A DNA stretch of 64,000 bases from Streptomyces ferrugineus (GCF_015160855.1 NZ_CP063373.1:2356001-2420000), one strand, 5' to 3'; counted from the first letter of the stretch, positions 22,030 to 31,085 are shown. Numbers and translations are program-made. The notes: generated by a model from the sequence alone, not told the origin.

Positions 22030-22395
22030 TCAGCCCTCACGGGACAGCGCGTCCCGTACCGCCTCCTCTGTACGCCCGACCACGGCCGTACCGTCCTCCG
22101 CGGTGATGATCGGCCGCTGGATCAGCTTCGGATGCTCGGCCAGCGCCTTCACCCACCGATCCCGCGCACCCGCGTCCCGCGCCCACTCCTTGACCCCGAG
22201 CTCCTTGGCGGCCGCCTCCTGGGTCCGGGTGATGTCCCACGGCTCCAGCCCCAGCCGCTCCAGCACCTCCCGGATCTCGTCCTCGCTCGGCACGTCCTGC
22301 AGGTAGCGGCGGACGGTGTACTCGGCGCCCTCGGCGTCGAGCAGTGTGATGGCGCTGCGGCACTTGGAACAGGCCGGATTGATCCAGATCTCCAT
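22030..22395 (-). CDS. ArsC/Spx-family thioredoxin-fold protein (arsenate-reductase-like)
   Basis: 121 residues from ATG at 22395 (MEIWINPACSKC). The N-terminal CSKC (Cys9, Cys12) is a CxxC redox motif as in Spx and some ArsC-like proteins. The family pattern continues with RYLQDVPSEDEIREVLERLGL and KLIQRPIITAEDG (the conserved RP loop). Classical ArsC has a single Cys with an Arg triad, so arsenate reduction is not certain and a general thiol reductase role is equally likely. No arsenic operon surrounds it. Confidence 0.85.
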   Translation of the reverse strand: MEIWINPACSKCRSAITLLDAEGAEYTVRRYLQDVPSEDEIREVLERLGLEPWDITRTQEAAAKELGVKEWARDAGARDRWVKALAEHPKLIQRPIITAEDGTAVVGRTEEAVRDALSREG

Positions 22396-22616
22396 GCGGC
22401 CCACGGTATCCCGAGGCGCCGTGTTCGATTTTCTCGCCGCCTCACAGGCATCTTGCGGACCGGGTGTGACACGGTGACAACTTCGTTGCTGACCAGGGCA
22501 TTTCATGGACGTTCGGAGCCCCCCGGATGTCAGTGCCGGGCACTAGAATACAAGTAGTGTTCGAGAGCGTCACCGGAGAACCCGGCCGGCGCTCTGACCG
22601 CGACAGGAGGATGCCT

Positions 22617-22949
22617 GTGCCCGCTGCCGCACTGAAGCCGAAGACGAAGCCGACCCACAAGCCGCTGCCCACCCAGTCCACCGCGAAGCACCCGGTGCTG
22701 CTCGACCTGCCGTACGCACCGCTGGAGAAGCGACCGCTGCCGCCGGGCCGCCCGCGCGAGTGGTACATCACCCACAACCGCCGCCTGAAGGCGATGCGCC
22801 TCGCCATAGCGCTCCTCGACTCGGGCGTCTACATGCCGAACCAGGCGCGCAACGAGACGATCCGGGACACCGCGGAGACGATCGGCGTCCACCCGCCGTC
22901 GGACACGACGTGCCACATGGTCAGGGCGCTGATGCGGTACTCGCGGTAG
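22617..22949 (+). CDS. Conserved hypothetical protein
   Basis: About 110 residues. AGGAGG (22605-22610) is directly followed by an ATG (22611), too close for initiation, while the GTG at 22617 has a 6-nt spacer and is preferred. The N-terminal third is Lys/Pro-rich (KPKTKPTHKPLPT) and the rest a compact helical domain (REWYITHNRRLKAMRLAIALLDSG). No known function. It resembles a small Streptomyces-restricted family and could bind nucleic acid given its basic tail. A hairpin terminator follows. Confidence 0.75.
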   Translation: MPAAALKPKTKPTHKPLPTQSTAKHPVLLDLPYAPLEKRPLPPGRPREWYITHNRRLKAMRLAIALLDSGVYMPNQARNETIRDTAETIGVHPPSDTTCHMVRALMRYSR

Positions 22950-22955
22950 CCGTGG

Positions 22956-22990
22956 CGCCGGGTGCCGCCTCCGCGCGGTGGCACCCGGCG
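22956..22990. terminator. Terminator between convergent genes
   Basis: A perfect 11-bp inverted repeat (22956-22966 and 22980-22990) lies in the 55-bp gap between the hypothetical gene and the winged-helix gene. Confidence 0.75.
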
Positions 22991-23004
22991 TCGAACGGCG
23001 TCCG

Positions 23005-24246
23005 TCAGCCCGACAACTCCCGCTCCAGCGGCGTCCGGAACCGGGGCGTCACCCGAGCCGCCCCCACCCACCCCCGCACCCGCTCCGCCTCCACCGCGAC
23101 CGCCGCCTCGACCGCGCGCCGCCGCGCGCCCCCGAGATCCTCCAGCAGCCGCCAGACGATCTCCCCGTCCCCGCGCTGGGCCCACCCGCCCACGACCCGC
23201 CCGTTCCACCACACCGTCGGCCCCACGTTGCCGCTCCCGTCGAACAGCGCGGGCCGCAACTCAGGTGCCAGATACCAGTCCCGCTGCCGCCACCCCATCG
23301 CCGTGGGGTCGAGCCCCGGCAACAGCGCCGCCCATGGCTCCGCGGGCCCGGCCACCGGCTCGACGTCGCCGGCGACGACATACCCCGTACCCTCGCCCCC
23401 CGTCCCCTCGTCCAGGGACACGGCCTGCGCCCCGATCGCCGCCAGCGCCCGGCGCACCTCCGTCACCCGCCACCCGGTCCACCACTTCAGGTCGGCCTCG
23501 GTCGCGGGACCGCACGCCGTGAGCCAGCGCCGCAGCAGCTCCGCCTGCGCCCCGGCCACGTCCAGCTCGGGATGCTCGGGCGCCACCGCCCACCGGAACT
23601 GCGAGGACGTCCAGGAGCCCAGCGGCCGCCCCCGTACGACCCTCCCCTCGACGCCCAGCACTCTCAGCAGCCGCGTCGAAACGGTGTGCGTCCCCTCGTA
23701 GCTCTTGCCGGCCGCGTACACGAACCGCACGCGCAACCGCGGTTCGTCCGCGGCGAGTTCGGCCGCCGTGGCCTGCCCCCGCCGGGCCAGCGCGGCCAGC
23801 GTCGACTCCTCGACGTCCGCGAGCCATGCCGCGTCCGGCGCTCCCGCCGTCGCCATCTGCTTGATCAGCGAGGCCCGCTCCCGGGCGGCGACCGCGAGGC
23901 CGGTGGAGGCGTGCACGACGGCGGTCAGCTCGGCGGGGAACACGAACACGGTGTGCCGCATGCCGTGCATCCGCACCAGCGCACGGTCCTCGTACAGCGC
24001 CCGCTCGGTCTCCACGACGGTCTTCGCGGCCTCCGCCAGCCGCGCGCCCACGGCCAGGTACACGGTCGCCGGATCGGTGCCGTGCAGCGCGACCAGCGAC
24101 TCGGCGACGTCGACCGGCCCCTGCGCCCGCGCCTCCTGGGCCAGCCGGTGCCGCACCGCCAGCCGGGCCCGCCGCTCGGCCACCCCGATGTACCGCACCC
24201 CGTCACCCATCCCGGCCTCCACCCGCGACGACACCATCGCCCCCAT
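23005..24246 (-). CDS. Winged-helix DNA-binding domain protein (HTH_42/DUF1006)
   Basis: About 413 residues. The pattern fits the AlkZ/YcaQ-like HTH_42 superfamily: an early VAERRARLAVRHRLA helix, VDVAESLVALHGTDPATVYLAVGAR, RALVRMHGMRHTVFVFP, and late motifs FRWAVAPEHPEL and PTVWWNGRVVGGWAQR. Members include the DNA glycosylases AlkX/AlkZ/YcaQ that unhook crosslinks; whether this branch has glycosylase activity is not known. The start is uncertain: in-frame GTG or ATG codons exist at 24267, 24246 and 24237. The gene is divergent from the small membrane-protein gene. Confidence 0.85.
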   Translation of the reverse strand: MGAMVSSRVEAGMGDGVRYIGVAERRARLAVRHRLAQEARAQGPVDVAESLVALHGTDPATVYLAVGARLAEAAKTVVETERALYEDRALVRMHGMRHTVFVFPAELTAVVHASTGLAVAARERASLIKQMATAGAPDAAWLADVEESTLAALARRGQATAAELAADEPRLRVRFVYAAGKSYEGTHTVSTRLLRVLGVEGRVVRGRPLGSWTSSQFRWAVAPEHPELDVAGAQAELLRRWLTACGPATEADLKWWTGWRVTEVRRALAAIGAQAVSLDEGTGGEGTGYVVAGDVEPVAGPAEPWAALLPGLDPTAMGWRQRDWYLAPELRPALFDGSGNVGPTVWWNGRVVGGWAQRGDGEIVWRLLEDLGGARRRAVEAAVAVEAERVRGWVGAARVTPRFRTPLERELSG

Positions 24247-24484
24247 CTTCCCCGCACCCACTGACACCGCCGTCCCGAAAAACGAGATGCACGCCGAGTG
24301 ACCGTCTCCCTACCCTGGACACGCGTAACGGAGCAGTTCACGCCGCTTTCCGCAGGGCGGGGGTCACCCTGCGGACTCGGGGCTACTCTCTACGCACCGA
24401 CGGGCGGCCGCCCTTCCCCCAGCGCCCCGTCGGGACAGATCACCGCTCAGATCCAGAGTCAACCCACGCACACGGAGGCCCGTG

Positions 24485-24772
24485 ATGGGCACCATCGTCT
24501 TGTCCGGGACCGTCGTCCTGGTGATCTTGGGATTCGGAAACCACCTCTACTGGCTCGCCGCCGTCGCCGTGCTGTTCCTGTACCTGCAGTACGGCCGGGA
24601 CTCCTCCGCGTCGGGCGGCGGGGCCGGGGGAGGGTCCTCGTCGGGAGGATCCATGCCCTCGGACTACCGCGCCTACCGCGACCGCCGTGATATGCAGGCC
24701 AAGTGGGAGCGCCGCTACCGCCGCGAGCGTCCCCTGGAGTCCCGTCGTCAGCAGCGCGAGAAGAGCAGCTGA
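24485..24772 (+). CDS. Small membrane protein, conserved hypothetical
   Basis: 95 residues. Two short hydrophobic segments (~4-18 and ~23-39) form a hairpin. A Gly/Ser-rich linker and a highly basic tail follow (RAYRDRRDMQAKWERRYRRERP). GGAGG about 8 nt upstream supports ATG 24485. Such basic-tailed membrane hairpins may contact lipids or nucleic acid, but the function is unknown. The stop codon is one base from the convergent pspAB gene end. Confidence 0.75.
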   Translation: MGTIVLSGTVVLVILGFGNHLYWLAAVAVLFLYLQYGRDSSASGGGAGGGSSSGGSMPSDYRAYRDRRDMQAKWERRYRRERPLESRRQQREKSS

Positions 24773-24773
24773 A

Positions 24774-25358
24774 TCACAGGCCGGGGGCGCCCCAGACCGG
24801 GAACCAGCGGGTCAGGTCCTGCTCGATCCGCAGGTCGTCGGCGAGGACGGCCTTCATCCGCAGTTCCAGCGAGTTGTCCCGGCGCTCCGCCGCGCCGGGC
24901 AGCGGCGCGAAGGGATAGAAGGTGCCGCGCTTGTAGAGGTAGACGAGGGTGAGCCGTCTGCCCTCGTCGTCCTCGAACCCGGCCAGTGAGCACAGCAGCT
25001 GCGGTCCGAAGCCGTTGACCTCCATCGCGCTGTTCACCGCGTGCAGATCGTTGACCAGCTCCGGCAGCTGGTTCGGGGTGCGCTCGGAGACCAGCCACGA
25101 GTAGCCGTAGCCGTCCCGGGTCAGCCGCACCGGCCGGCCCTCGCGCCCGGCGTCCGCGTCCAGCAGCGCCTGGACCTCGCGGTGCGTCTGCTCGAAGGCC
25201 GCGCCCTCGACCGTGGCGAAGCACACCGCGCCGCTGCCGGTCGGCCGGAACCCGGCCGCCGCCTCCAGCGTCACCGCCGCCGACGGCAGCCCGAAGAGCT
25301 GGTCGAGATCGGGTACGACCGGCTTGGTACGGCCGAGCAGAATGTCCAGCAGCCCCAT
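24774..25358 (-). CDS. pspAB: PspA-associated protein PspAB
   Basis: 194 residues, matching the actinobacterial PspAB family: an MGLLDILLGRTKPVVPDLDQLFGLP start and a conserved LYKRGTFYPFAP segment, ending in RWFPVWGAPGL. It is thought to act with PspA in membrane-stress response. The start lies one base after the htpX stop, so the two are one operon. This pairing with the HtpX membrane protease fits a role in envelope quality control. PspA itself is not in the window. Confidence 0.88.
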   Translation of the reverse strand: MGLLDILLGRTKPVVPDLDQLFGLPSAAVTLEAAAGFRPTGSGAVCFATVEGAAFEQTHREVQALLDADAGREGRPVRLTRDGYGYSWLVSERTPNQLPELVNDLHAVNSAMEVNGFGPQLLCSLAGFEDDEGRRLTLVYLYKRGTFYPFAPLPGAAERRDNSLELRMKAVLADDLRIEQDLTRWFPVWGAPGL

Positions 25359-25359
25359 C

Positions 25360-26277
25360 TCACGCCCCTCCGGGAGCCGCCGCCTCGCCCAGCTCGGTGG
25401 AGATCCGCCCGAGCTGTTCGAGCCGCTGCTCCAGGCTCGGGTGGGTGGAGAAGAGCGCCGCGACGCTCGGCTCCCGGCCCAGGGCCGGCGTGAAGTAGAA
25501 GGCGTTGAAGGCCTGTGCCGTGCGCAGGTCCTTGGTCGGGATCCGGGCGATGTCGCCGGAGACCTTGGTGAGGGCGGAGGCCAGCGCCGAGGGACGCCCG
25601 GTGAGCAGCGCCGCGGCCCGGTCGGCGGCCAGCTCCCGGTACCGGGACAGGGCCCGGATCAGCAGGAAGCTGATCGCGTACACGGCCGCCGACACCCCGA
25701 GCACCGCGGCGAAGATCACGGCGGTGTTCTGGTCCCGGCGTCCACCGCCGAAGAGCTGCGAGTAGAAGGCGAACCGCACGATCAGCCCCGCGATCACACC
25801 GAGGAACGAGGCGACGGTGATCACCGCGACGTCCTTGTGCGCCACGTGCGACAGCTCGTGGGCGAGCACACCCTCCAGCTCGTTCGGCTCCAGCCGCCGC
25901 AGCAGCCCCGTGGTCACACACACCACGGCATGCTCGGGATTGCGCCCGGTGGCGAACGCGTTCGGCATGTCCATCTCCGACACGGCGACCACGGGCTTCG
26001 GCATGTCGGCGATGGCACACAGCCGGTCGACGACCCCGTGCAGCTCGGGATACTCCTCCCGCTCCACGACCCGCCCGCGCATCGCGAACAGCGCGACCCG
26101 GTCGGAGAACCAGTACTGCGCTCCCAGCAGCCCCGCCGCGACGACCACCACGAGCACCCAGGACTTCAGCAGCACGATCAGCGCGGCGACGAACCCCACA
26201 TACAACAACCCGAGCAGAAACAGCGTGACCCCCATACGCGCGGTCAGCTGCCGATCACTCCGGAAGCGGCTCTGCAT
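25360..26277 (-). CDS. htpX: HtpX family membrane zinc metalloprotease
   Basis: 305 residues. Two N-terminal membrane helices (~12-55) precede the zinc-protease motif AHELSHVAH (about residue 140). Further helices (~155-175 and 190-210) and the third zinc ligand region SRYRELAADRAAA follow. HtpX degrades damaged membrane proteins at the cytoplasmic face. The ATG at 26277 (MQSRFRSDRQLTARMG) is preferred over an upstream ATG, which would add 16 residues atypical of the family. Operon with pspAB. Confidence 0.93.
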   Translation of the reverse strand: MQSRFRSDRQLTARMGVTLFLLGLLYVGFVAALIVLLKSWVLVVVVAAGLLGAQYWFSDRVALFAMRGRVVEREEYPELHGVVDRLCAIADMPKPVVAVSEMDMPNAFATGRNPEHAVVCVTTGLLRRLEPNELEGVLAHELSHVAHKDVAVITVASFLGVIAGLIVRFAFYSQLFGGGRRDQNTAVIFAAVLGVSAAVYAISFLLIRALSRYRELAADRAAALLTGRPSALASALTKVSGDIARIPTKDLRTAQAFNAFYFTPALGREPSVAALFSTHPSLEQRLEQLGRISTELGEAAAPGGA

Positions 26278-26382
26278 TTTGCACCACCCCGCACTCAGGC
26301 ACTCGTCCCACTGCCCAGTGTGCACCCGACCACGCCCATGAACGGGTCGCGATGGGCCCTGGGAGCAGCAAAAGGTCCCGGG

Positions 26383-26661
26383 TCAGTAGGTGCGGAAGTT
26401 GATGTACCCCAGTAGCACGATCACCCCGGCGACACAGCCCAGCACGATGGCCGTGGACACCCAGCCCGACCGGCGCTGCCGCCGTGCCACGTGATCGGGC
26501 TCGGCCCGGAACGGCACCGGACCGGGAGGGTTCTCCTTCCAGCGCGCGGCGAGCATGCGGGCCCGCGCCGAGGGCTCCTTGTGCTCGGCGTCGTCCGCCC
26601 ACCTCAGGTCGAACTCGCGCTCCTGGTCGTCGTGTTCGTGCCGCTCCTGCATCCCGTCCAC
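26383..26661 (-). CDS. Small tail-anchored membrane protein, hypothetical
   Basis: About 92 residues from the GTG at 26661, which has AGGAG 8 nt upstream; an ATG at 26691 would add 10 residues. The first ~70 residues are charged and cytoplasmic (ERHEHDDQEREFDLRWADDAEHKE). One C-terminal helix (VSTAIVLGCVAGVIVLLGYI) anchors it, with about five residues outside. No known domain. It lies just past the glnA terminator. Confidence 0.7.
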   Translation of the reverse strand: MDGMQERHEHDDQEREFDLRWADDAEHKEPSARARMLAARWKENPPGPVPFRAEPDHVARRQRRSGWVSTAIVLGCVAGVIVLLGYINFRTY

Positions 26662-26692
26662 CCCCGTCGTCTCCTCGACAGAATAGAACATA

Positions 26693-26735
26693 CGCCCGCG
26701 CCCCCGCTGTCGTCACAACAGCGGGGGCGCGGGCG
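26693..26735 (-). terminator. glnA terminator
   Basis: A perfect 18-bp stem (26693-26710 and 26718-26735) with a 7-nt loop, about 34 bp beyond the glnA stop codon. Part of it lies upstream of the small membrane-protein gene, which must have its own promoter or rely on read-through. Confidence 0.9.
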
Positions 26736-26768
26736 CTTGTGCCGGGTCGGCCTCGGGCCAGGCGTCGA

Positions 26769-28178
26769 TCACACGTCGAAGTACAGCTCGAACTCGTGCG
26801 GGTGCGGACGCAGCTGCAGCGGCGCGATCTCGTTCGTGCGCTTGTAGTCGATCCAGGTCTCGATCAGGTCCGGCGTGAAGACGTCGCCCTGGAGGAGGAA
26901 CTCGTGGTCGGCCTCGAGGGAGTCGAGGACGGCCGGGAGGGAGGTCGGGACCTGCGCGACGTTCGCGTGCTCCTCGGGAGCCAGCTCGTACAGGTCCTTG
27001 TCGATCGGCTCGGCCGGCTCGATCTTGTTCTTGATGCCGTCCAGGCCCGCCAGCAGAAGGGCGGAGAACGCCAGGTACGGGTTGCCGGAGGAGTCGGGCG
27101 CGCGGAACTCGACGCGCTTGGCCTTCGGGTTGGAGCCCGTGATCGGGATACGCATCGCGGCCGAGCGGTTGCGCTGCGAGTACACCAGGTTGATCGGTGC
27201 CTCGAAGCCCGGCACCAGACGGTGGTACGAGTTCACCGTCGGGTTGGTGAAGGCCAGCAGGGACGGGGCGTGCCGCAGGATGCCGCCGATGTAGTAGCGG
27301 GCGGTGTCCGACAGGCCCGCGTAACCGGCCTCGTCGTAGAAGAGTGGGGAGCCGGACTGCCACAGCGACTGGTGCACGTGCATGCCCGAGCCGTTGTCAC
27401 CGAAGATCGGCTTCGGCATGAAGGTCGCGGTCTTACCGTTGCGCCAGGCGACGTTCTTCACGATGTACTTGAAGAGCTGGAGGTCGTCGGCGGCGGCGAG
27501 CAGCGTGTTGAACTTGTAGTTGATCTCGGCTTGGCCGGCGGTGCCCACCTCGTGGTGCTGGCGCTCGACCTGCAGGCCGGCGTTGTTCAGCTCCAGGGAG
27601 ATCTCGGCACGCAGGTCGGCGAAGTGGTCGACCGGCGGGACCGGGAAGTAGCCGCCCTTGTAGCGGACCTTGTAACCACGGTTGTCCTCGAGGGCACCGG
27701 TGTTCCAGGCGCCCGCCTCGGAGTCGATGTGGTAGAAGGACTCGTTCGACGACGTGGCGAAACGCACGCTGTCGAAGACGTAGAACTCGGCCTCCGGACC
27801 GAAGTACGCGGTGTCCGCGATACCGGTGGAGGCGAGGTAGGCCTCGGCCTTCTTGGCCACGTTGCGCGGGTCACGGGAGTACTGCTCGCCCGTGATCGGG
27901 TCGTGGATGAAGAAGTTGATGTTGAGCGTCTTGTCGCGGCGGAACGGGTCGACCCGGGCCGTCGACAGGTCGGCACGCAGCGCCATGTCGGACTCGTGGA
28001 TCGCCTGGAAACCGCGGATCGACGATCCGTCGAAGGCGAGCTCGTCGTCCGGGTCGAACGCCTCGACGGGCACCGTGAAGTGCTGCATGACGCCCGGCAG
28101 GTCGCAGAACCGGACGTCGACGAACTTGACGTCCTCGTCCGCGATGAACTTCTTGGCCTCGTCGGCGTTCTGGAACAT
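26769..28178 (-). CDS. glnA: Glutamine synthetase type I
   Basis: 469 residues from ATG at 28178 with a GGAGG ribosome site. Family motifs are complete: [21 protein letters not shown], the [13 protein letters not shown] segment [19 protein letters not shown] and KPIFGDN. Tyr397 in [10 protein letters not shown] is the canonical adenylylation site, so activity should be controlled by GlnE. Dodecameric and central to ammonium assimilation. An exact GlnR array sits upstream (28276-28313). Divergent from the RDD gene. Confidence 0.98.
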   Translation of the reverse strand: MFQNADEAKKFIADEDVKFVDVRFCDLPGVMQHFTVPVEAFDPDDELAFDGSSIRGFQAIHESDMALRADLSTARVDPFRRDKTLNINFFIHDPITGEQYSRDPRNVAKKAEAYLASTGIADTAYFGPEAEFYVFDSVRFATSSNESFYHIDSEAGAWNTGALEDNRGYKVRYKGGYFPVPPVDHFADLRAEISLELNNAGLQVERQHHEVGTAGQAEINYKFNTLLAAADDLQLFKYIVKNVAWRNGKTATFMPKPIFGDNGSGMHVHQSLWQSGSPLFYDEAGYAGLSDTARYYIGGILRHAPSLLAFTNPTVNSYHRLVPGFEAPINLVYSQRNRSAAMRIPITGSNPKAKRVEFRAPDSSGNPYLAFSALLLAGLDGIKNKIEPAEPIDKDLYELAPEEHANVAQVPTSLPAVLDSLEADHEFLLQGDVFTPDLIETWIDYKRTNEIAPLQLRPHPHEFELYFDV

Positions 28179-28259
28179 CCAGCTCCTCCTACTCCCGACC
28201 GTCCGCGCCGGGGTGGTAGTTCGTTCGTGCGGCCAGTGCGGTGGCACACGCTGACCTCG

Positions 28260-28265
28260 ACCCTA
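28260..28265 (-). promoter_or_regulatory. Possible -10 element of glnA
   Basis: TAGGGT on the minus strand, about 10 bp after the GlnR array and about 80 bp before the start codon. No good -35 is seen, consistent with an activator-dependent promoter. Confidence 0.4.
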
Positions 28266-28275
28266 GGGACGGGTG

Positions 28276-28313
28276 ATGTCGCGGGCGTGACCCATTTGTT
28301 TCACACACGTTAA
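28276..28313 (-). promoter_or_regulatory. GlnR-box array of glnA
   Basis: On the minus strand TTAAC-n6-GAAAC-n6-GTCAC-n6-GACAT occurs with exact 6-nt spacers, a strong match to the GlnR consensus known for Streptomyces glnA. It lies about 100-135 bp before the start codon. Confidence 0.92.
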
Positions 28314-28376
28314 CCGGACATCCCACACCTCACCCCACCTGTCCACATCGCAAAACGGGCACAGTACCGTGGGCAC

Positions 28377-28844
28377 GTGGACAAGAGGCAAGCAATCGGA
28401 TCCTGGCTCTCCGGCCCCCGCGCGGCCGCCGAGGACGCCGGTGTCGACTTCGGATACCGGGGCCAACAGCTCGGCCTGCCGCAGGACGGGCCGGGCTCCA
28501 TCGCCGGTCCGGGCCGCCGGCTCGCGGCACTCGCCCTGGACTGGGGCATCTGCGTCTTGATCGCATACGGTCTCATCACCGACGGCTACGGCCAGGCGAC
28601 CAGCAACTGGGCCCTGCTCCTCTTCTTCGTCATGAGCGCCCTGACCGTCGGCTCGGTCGGCTTCACCCCGGGCAAGCGCCTCCTGGGCCTGCGTGTGGTC
28701 GCCCTGGAGACCGGCACGGTCAACCCGCTGCGCGCCCTGCTGCGCACGGCCCTGCTCTGCGTCGCCATCCCGGCCCTGATCTGGGACCGCGACGGCCGCG
28801 GCCTGCACGACCGGCTGGCGCGCACCGTGGAAGTGCGCGTCTGA
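28377..28844 (+). CDS. RDD family membrane protein
   Basis: 155 residues from a GTG. About 45 cytoplasmic residues precede the RDD motif region GRRLAALALDWGICVLIAYG (~45-65). A second hydrophobic segment (~78-95) leads to GFTPGKRLLGLRVV, the second signature of the family. A third segment (~120-135) ends in WDRDGRGLHDRLARTVEV. RDD proteins are small transport-like membrane proteins, mostly uncharacterised; some exchange Na+/H+. It shares the divergent control region with glnA, but nothing shows nitrogen regulation of it. Confidence 0.9.
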   Translation: MDKRQAIGSWLSGPRAAAEDAGVDFGYRGQQLGLPQDGPGSIAGPGRRLAALALDWGICVLIAYGLITDGYGQATSNWALLLFFVMSALTVGSVGFTPGKRLLGLRVVALETGTVNPLRALLRTALLCVAIPALIWDRDGRGLHDRLARTVEVRV

Positions 28845-28855
28845 GCCGTACGACG

Positions 28856-28888
28856 AAGGGGGCGCCCGGAAAGACCGGGCGCCCCCTT
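28856..28888. terminator. Bidirectional terminator
   Basis: A perfect 14-bp stem (28856-28869 and 28875-28888) with a 5-nt loop separates the convergent RDD and DUF4191 genes. Confidence 0.9.
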
Positions 28889-28904
28889 TCTCGTCAGAGG
28901 GGAT

Positions 28905-29606
28905 TCAGCGAGCCTTCGGCCCGCCCTTCGGCAGCTTCATGCCCTTCGGCATGGGCCCCTTCGGCATCGGCATGTTGCTCATCAGGTCGCCCATGGCCCG
29001 CAGCCGGTCGTTGGTGGCGGTCACCTGGGGGCCGGTGAGCACGCGCGGCAGCTTCACCATGGTGGTCCGCAGCTTCTTCAGCGGGACCTGGCCCTCGCCG
29101 ACGCCGACGATGAGGTCGTGCACCGGCACGTCCGCGACGACGCGGTTCATCTTCTTCTTCTCGGCGGCCAGCAGGCCCTTCACCCGGTTCGGGTTGCCCT
29201 CGGCGACCAGCACGATGCCGGCCTTGCCGACGGCCCGGTGGACCACGTCCTGGCTGCGGTTCATCGCCACCGCGGGTGTCGTCGTCCAGCCCCGTCCGAT
29301 GTTGTCCAGCACGGCCGCGGCGGCGCCCGGCTGGCCCTCCATCTGCCCGAAGGCCGCCCGCTCGGCTCGGCGCCCGAAGACGATCGCCGACGCGAGGAAG
29401 GCGAGCAGCAGGCCCAGGATGCCGAGATAGATGGGGTGACCGATCAAGAAACCGATCGCGAGGAAGACACCGAAGGTGACGATTCCGACTGCCGCGAGTA
29501 CAAGACCGATCTTCCTGTCGGCCCTGCGGGTCATCTTGTAGGTCAGGGCGATCTGCTTCAGTCGCCCGGGGTTCGCAGCGTCCGCTGCAGGTTCCTTCCT
29601 CGCCAT
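28905..29606 (-). CDS. DUF4191 integral membrane protein
   Basis: 233 residues from ATG at 29606 (MARKEPAADAANPGRLKQIALTYK). Two transmembrane helices lie at ~35-55 and ~58-78, followed by a cytoplasmic domain with RAAFGQMEGQPGAAAAVLDNIGRGW and NRVKGLLAAEKKKMNRV, typical of DUF4191 (PF13829). The tail is Met/Pro/Lys-rich. The family is restricted to Actinobacteria and usually sits beside lipA, as here. Function unknown; a link to membrane or lipoate metabolism is only positional. Confidence 0.88.
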   Translation of the reverse strand: MARKEPAADAANPGRLKQIALTYKMTRRADRKIGLVLAAVGIVTFGVFLAIGFLIGHPIYLGILGLLLAFLASAIVFGRRAERAAFGQMEGQPGAAAAVLDNIGRGWTTTPAVAMNRSQDVVHRAVGKAGIVLVAEGNPNRVKGLLAAEKKKMNRVVADVPVHDLIVGVGEGQVPLKKLRTTMVKLPRVLTGPQVTATNDRLRAMGDLMSNMPMPKGPMPKGMKLPKGGPKAR

Positions 29607-29660
29607 GCCACGAAGTCTACGTGGCTCCACAAGCGCCGACGACGGCAGTGCCGTGCGGGC

Positions 29661-29861
29661 TCAGGGACGGACGGTGGTGACCTGGTCCAGGACGCGCTGG
29701 GCCTCGACCCGGTCCTTGGCGCGACGGCGGTCCTCCAGCACGGAGGTCCAGGCGTTGCGGCGGGCGGTGCGCTGACCGCTGCTCATGAGCAGGTACTCGA
29801 CGGCACGGAGTGCATCGGTGAAGGACGGGATGGCGGTGGCGCGAACCGGCGCGGCCTGCAT
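29661..29861 (-). CDS. Small conserved hypothetical protein
   Basis: 66 residues from ATG at 29861. A single helical domain (IPSFTDALRAVEYLLMSSGQRTARRNAWTSVLEDRRRAKDRVEAQRVL) with many Arg residues and no membrane segment. It lies 54 bp upstream of the DUF4191 gene on the same strand, so likely co-transcribed. I recall a similar short protein at the same place in other Streptomyces, which supports it as a real gene. Function unknown. Confidence 0.7.
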   Translation of the reverse strand: MQAAPVRATAIPSFTDALRAVEYLLMSSGQRTARRNAWTSVLEDRRRAKDRVEAQRVLDQVTTVRP

Positions 29862-29998
29862 GGTGGAGGTCCCCCCTCGGGAATGGCGGCTTCGGTGGAT
29901 GGTGCACGGGGCGTACAACCAGGGTCACTGATTGGTGTTACCAGGGCGTGACCGACCGGTCAAACACCAATGAAGCCTTAATGCGCACCCGAAAAAGC

Positions 29999-30053
29999 TT
30001 GACGCGGCCCTGATGACGCCCCTATCTGCGGGGACGTCCCAGAACCGCGTCAA
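29999..30053 (-). ncRNA. Candidate structured RNA downstream of lipA
   Basis: TTGACGCGG (29999-30007) pairs with CCGCGTCAA (30045-30053). Inside, GACG-CCCC and GGGG-ACGTC form a second hairpin. The whole could be the lipA terminator or a leader RNA of the small gene at 29661. The 258-bp gap 29862-30119 has no ORF. Confidence 0.4.
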
Positions 30054-30119
30054 CAGCTCGCTACCCGGGAGTAGTTTCTTGTGCGCAGATTCACACGGGT
30101 GCGGTGGCACTCCGTGCCA

Positions 30120-31085
30120 TCAGACCGCCTGGGAGGCGATGTACGAGCCACGCTTCTCGATGGCCATCTGGTACAGGCGCCCGGCCCGGTAGGAGGAGCG
30201 GACCAGCGGGCCGGACATCACGCCGGAGAAGCCGATCTGCTCGGCCTCCTCCTTCAGCTCCACGAACTCCTGCGGCTTGACCCAGCGCTCCACGGGGTGG
30301 TGGCGGACGCTCGGACGCAGGTACTGCGTGATGGTGACCAGCTCGCAGCCCGCGTCGTGCAGCTGCCGGAGCGCCTCGCTGATCTCCTCGCGGGTCTCGC
30401 CCATGCCGAGGATCAGGTTGGACTTGGTGACCAGGCCGTAGTCGCGGGCCTCGGTGATGACCTTCAGGGAGCGCTCGTAGCGGAAGCCGGGGCGGATGCG
30501 CTTGAAGATCCGCGGAACCGTCTCGACGTTGTGCGCGAAGACCTCGGGGCGGGAGGCGAAGACCTCTTCGAGCAGCTCCGGTACGGCGTTGAAGTCCGGG
30601 GCGAGCAGCTCGACCTTGGTGCGGCCGGCCTCGCGCTGCGCCGTCTGCTGGTGGATCTGGCGGACCGTCTCGGCGTACAGCCAGGCGCCGCCGTCCGGGA
30701 GGTCGTCGCGGGCGACGCCGGTGATGGTGGCGTAGTTCAGGTCCATGGTGACCACGGACTCGCCGACCCGGCGCGGCTCGTCGCGGTCGAGCGCCTCGGG
30801 CTTGCCGGTGTCGATCTGGCAGAAGTCGCAGCGCCGGGTGCACTGGTCGCCGCCGATGAGGAAGGTCGCCTCGCGGTCCTCCCAGCACTCGTAGATGTTC
30901 GGGCAGCCGGCTTCCTGGCAGACCGTGTGCAGGCCCTCGCTCTTCACGAGGTTCTGCATCTTCGTGTACTCGGGGCCCATTTTCGCCCGGGTCTTGATCC
31001 ACTCGGGCTTGCGCTCGATGGGGGTCTGGCTGTTGCGGACCTCCAGGCGCAGCATCTTGCGTCCGTCCGGTGAGACTGCGGACAC
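30120..31085 (-). CDS. lipA: Lipoyl synthase
   Basis: 321 residues from GTG at 31085, with AGGGAG upstream. This is a radical SAM enzyme inserting two sulfurs into octanoyl-lysine domains. The auxiliary cluster Cys are C56, C61 and C67 ([12 protein letters not shown]); the radical SAM motif CxxxCxxC is C82, C86 and C89 (CTRRCDFC). [11 protein letters not shown] at the C-terminus holds the conserved Arg-Ser region. It acts after LipB, encoded 94 bp upstream, and its targets are the lipoyl domains of E2 (47865-49673) and of the glycine cleavage system. Confidence 0.98.
   Translation of the reverse strand: MSAVSPDGRKMLRLEVRNSQTPIERKPEWIKTRAKMGPEYTKMQNLVKSEGLHTVCQEAGCPNIYECWEDREATFLIGGDQCTRRCDFCQIDTGKPEALDRDEPRRVGESVVTMDLNYATITGVARDDLPDGGAWLYAETVRQIHQQTAQREAGRTKVELLAPDFNAVPELLEEVFASRPEVFAHNVETVPRIFKRIRPGFRYERSLKVITEARDYGLVTKSNLILGMGETREEISEALRQLHDAGCELVTITQYLRPSVRHHPVERWVKPQEFVELKEEAEQIGFSGVMSGPLVRSSYRAGRLYQMAIEKRGSYIASQAV

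Noticed and set aside
22030..22395. Arsenic resistance gene
   Set aside because: The CSKC motif and missing ars neighbours do not justify more than an ArsC/Spx-family call.
22396..22616. Promoter with TAGAAT (22544-22549) before the hypothetical gene
   Set aside because: The -10-like hexamer has no -35 at a proper distance and the inverted repeat around it is short; not strong enough to list as a feature.
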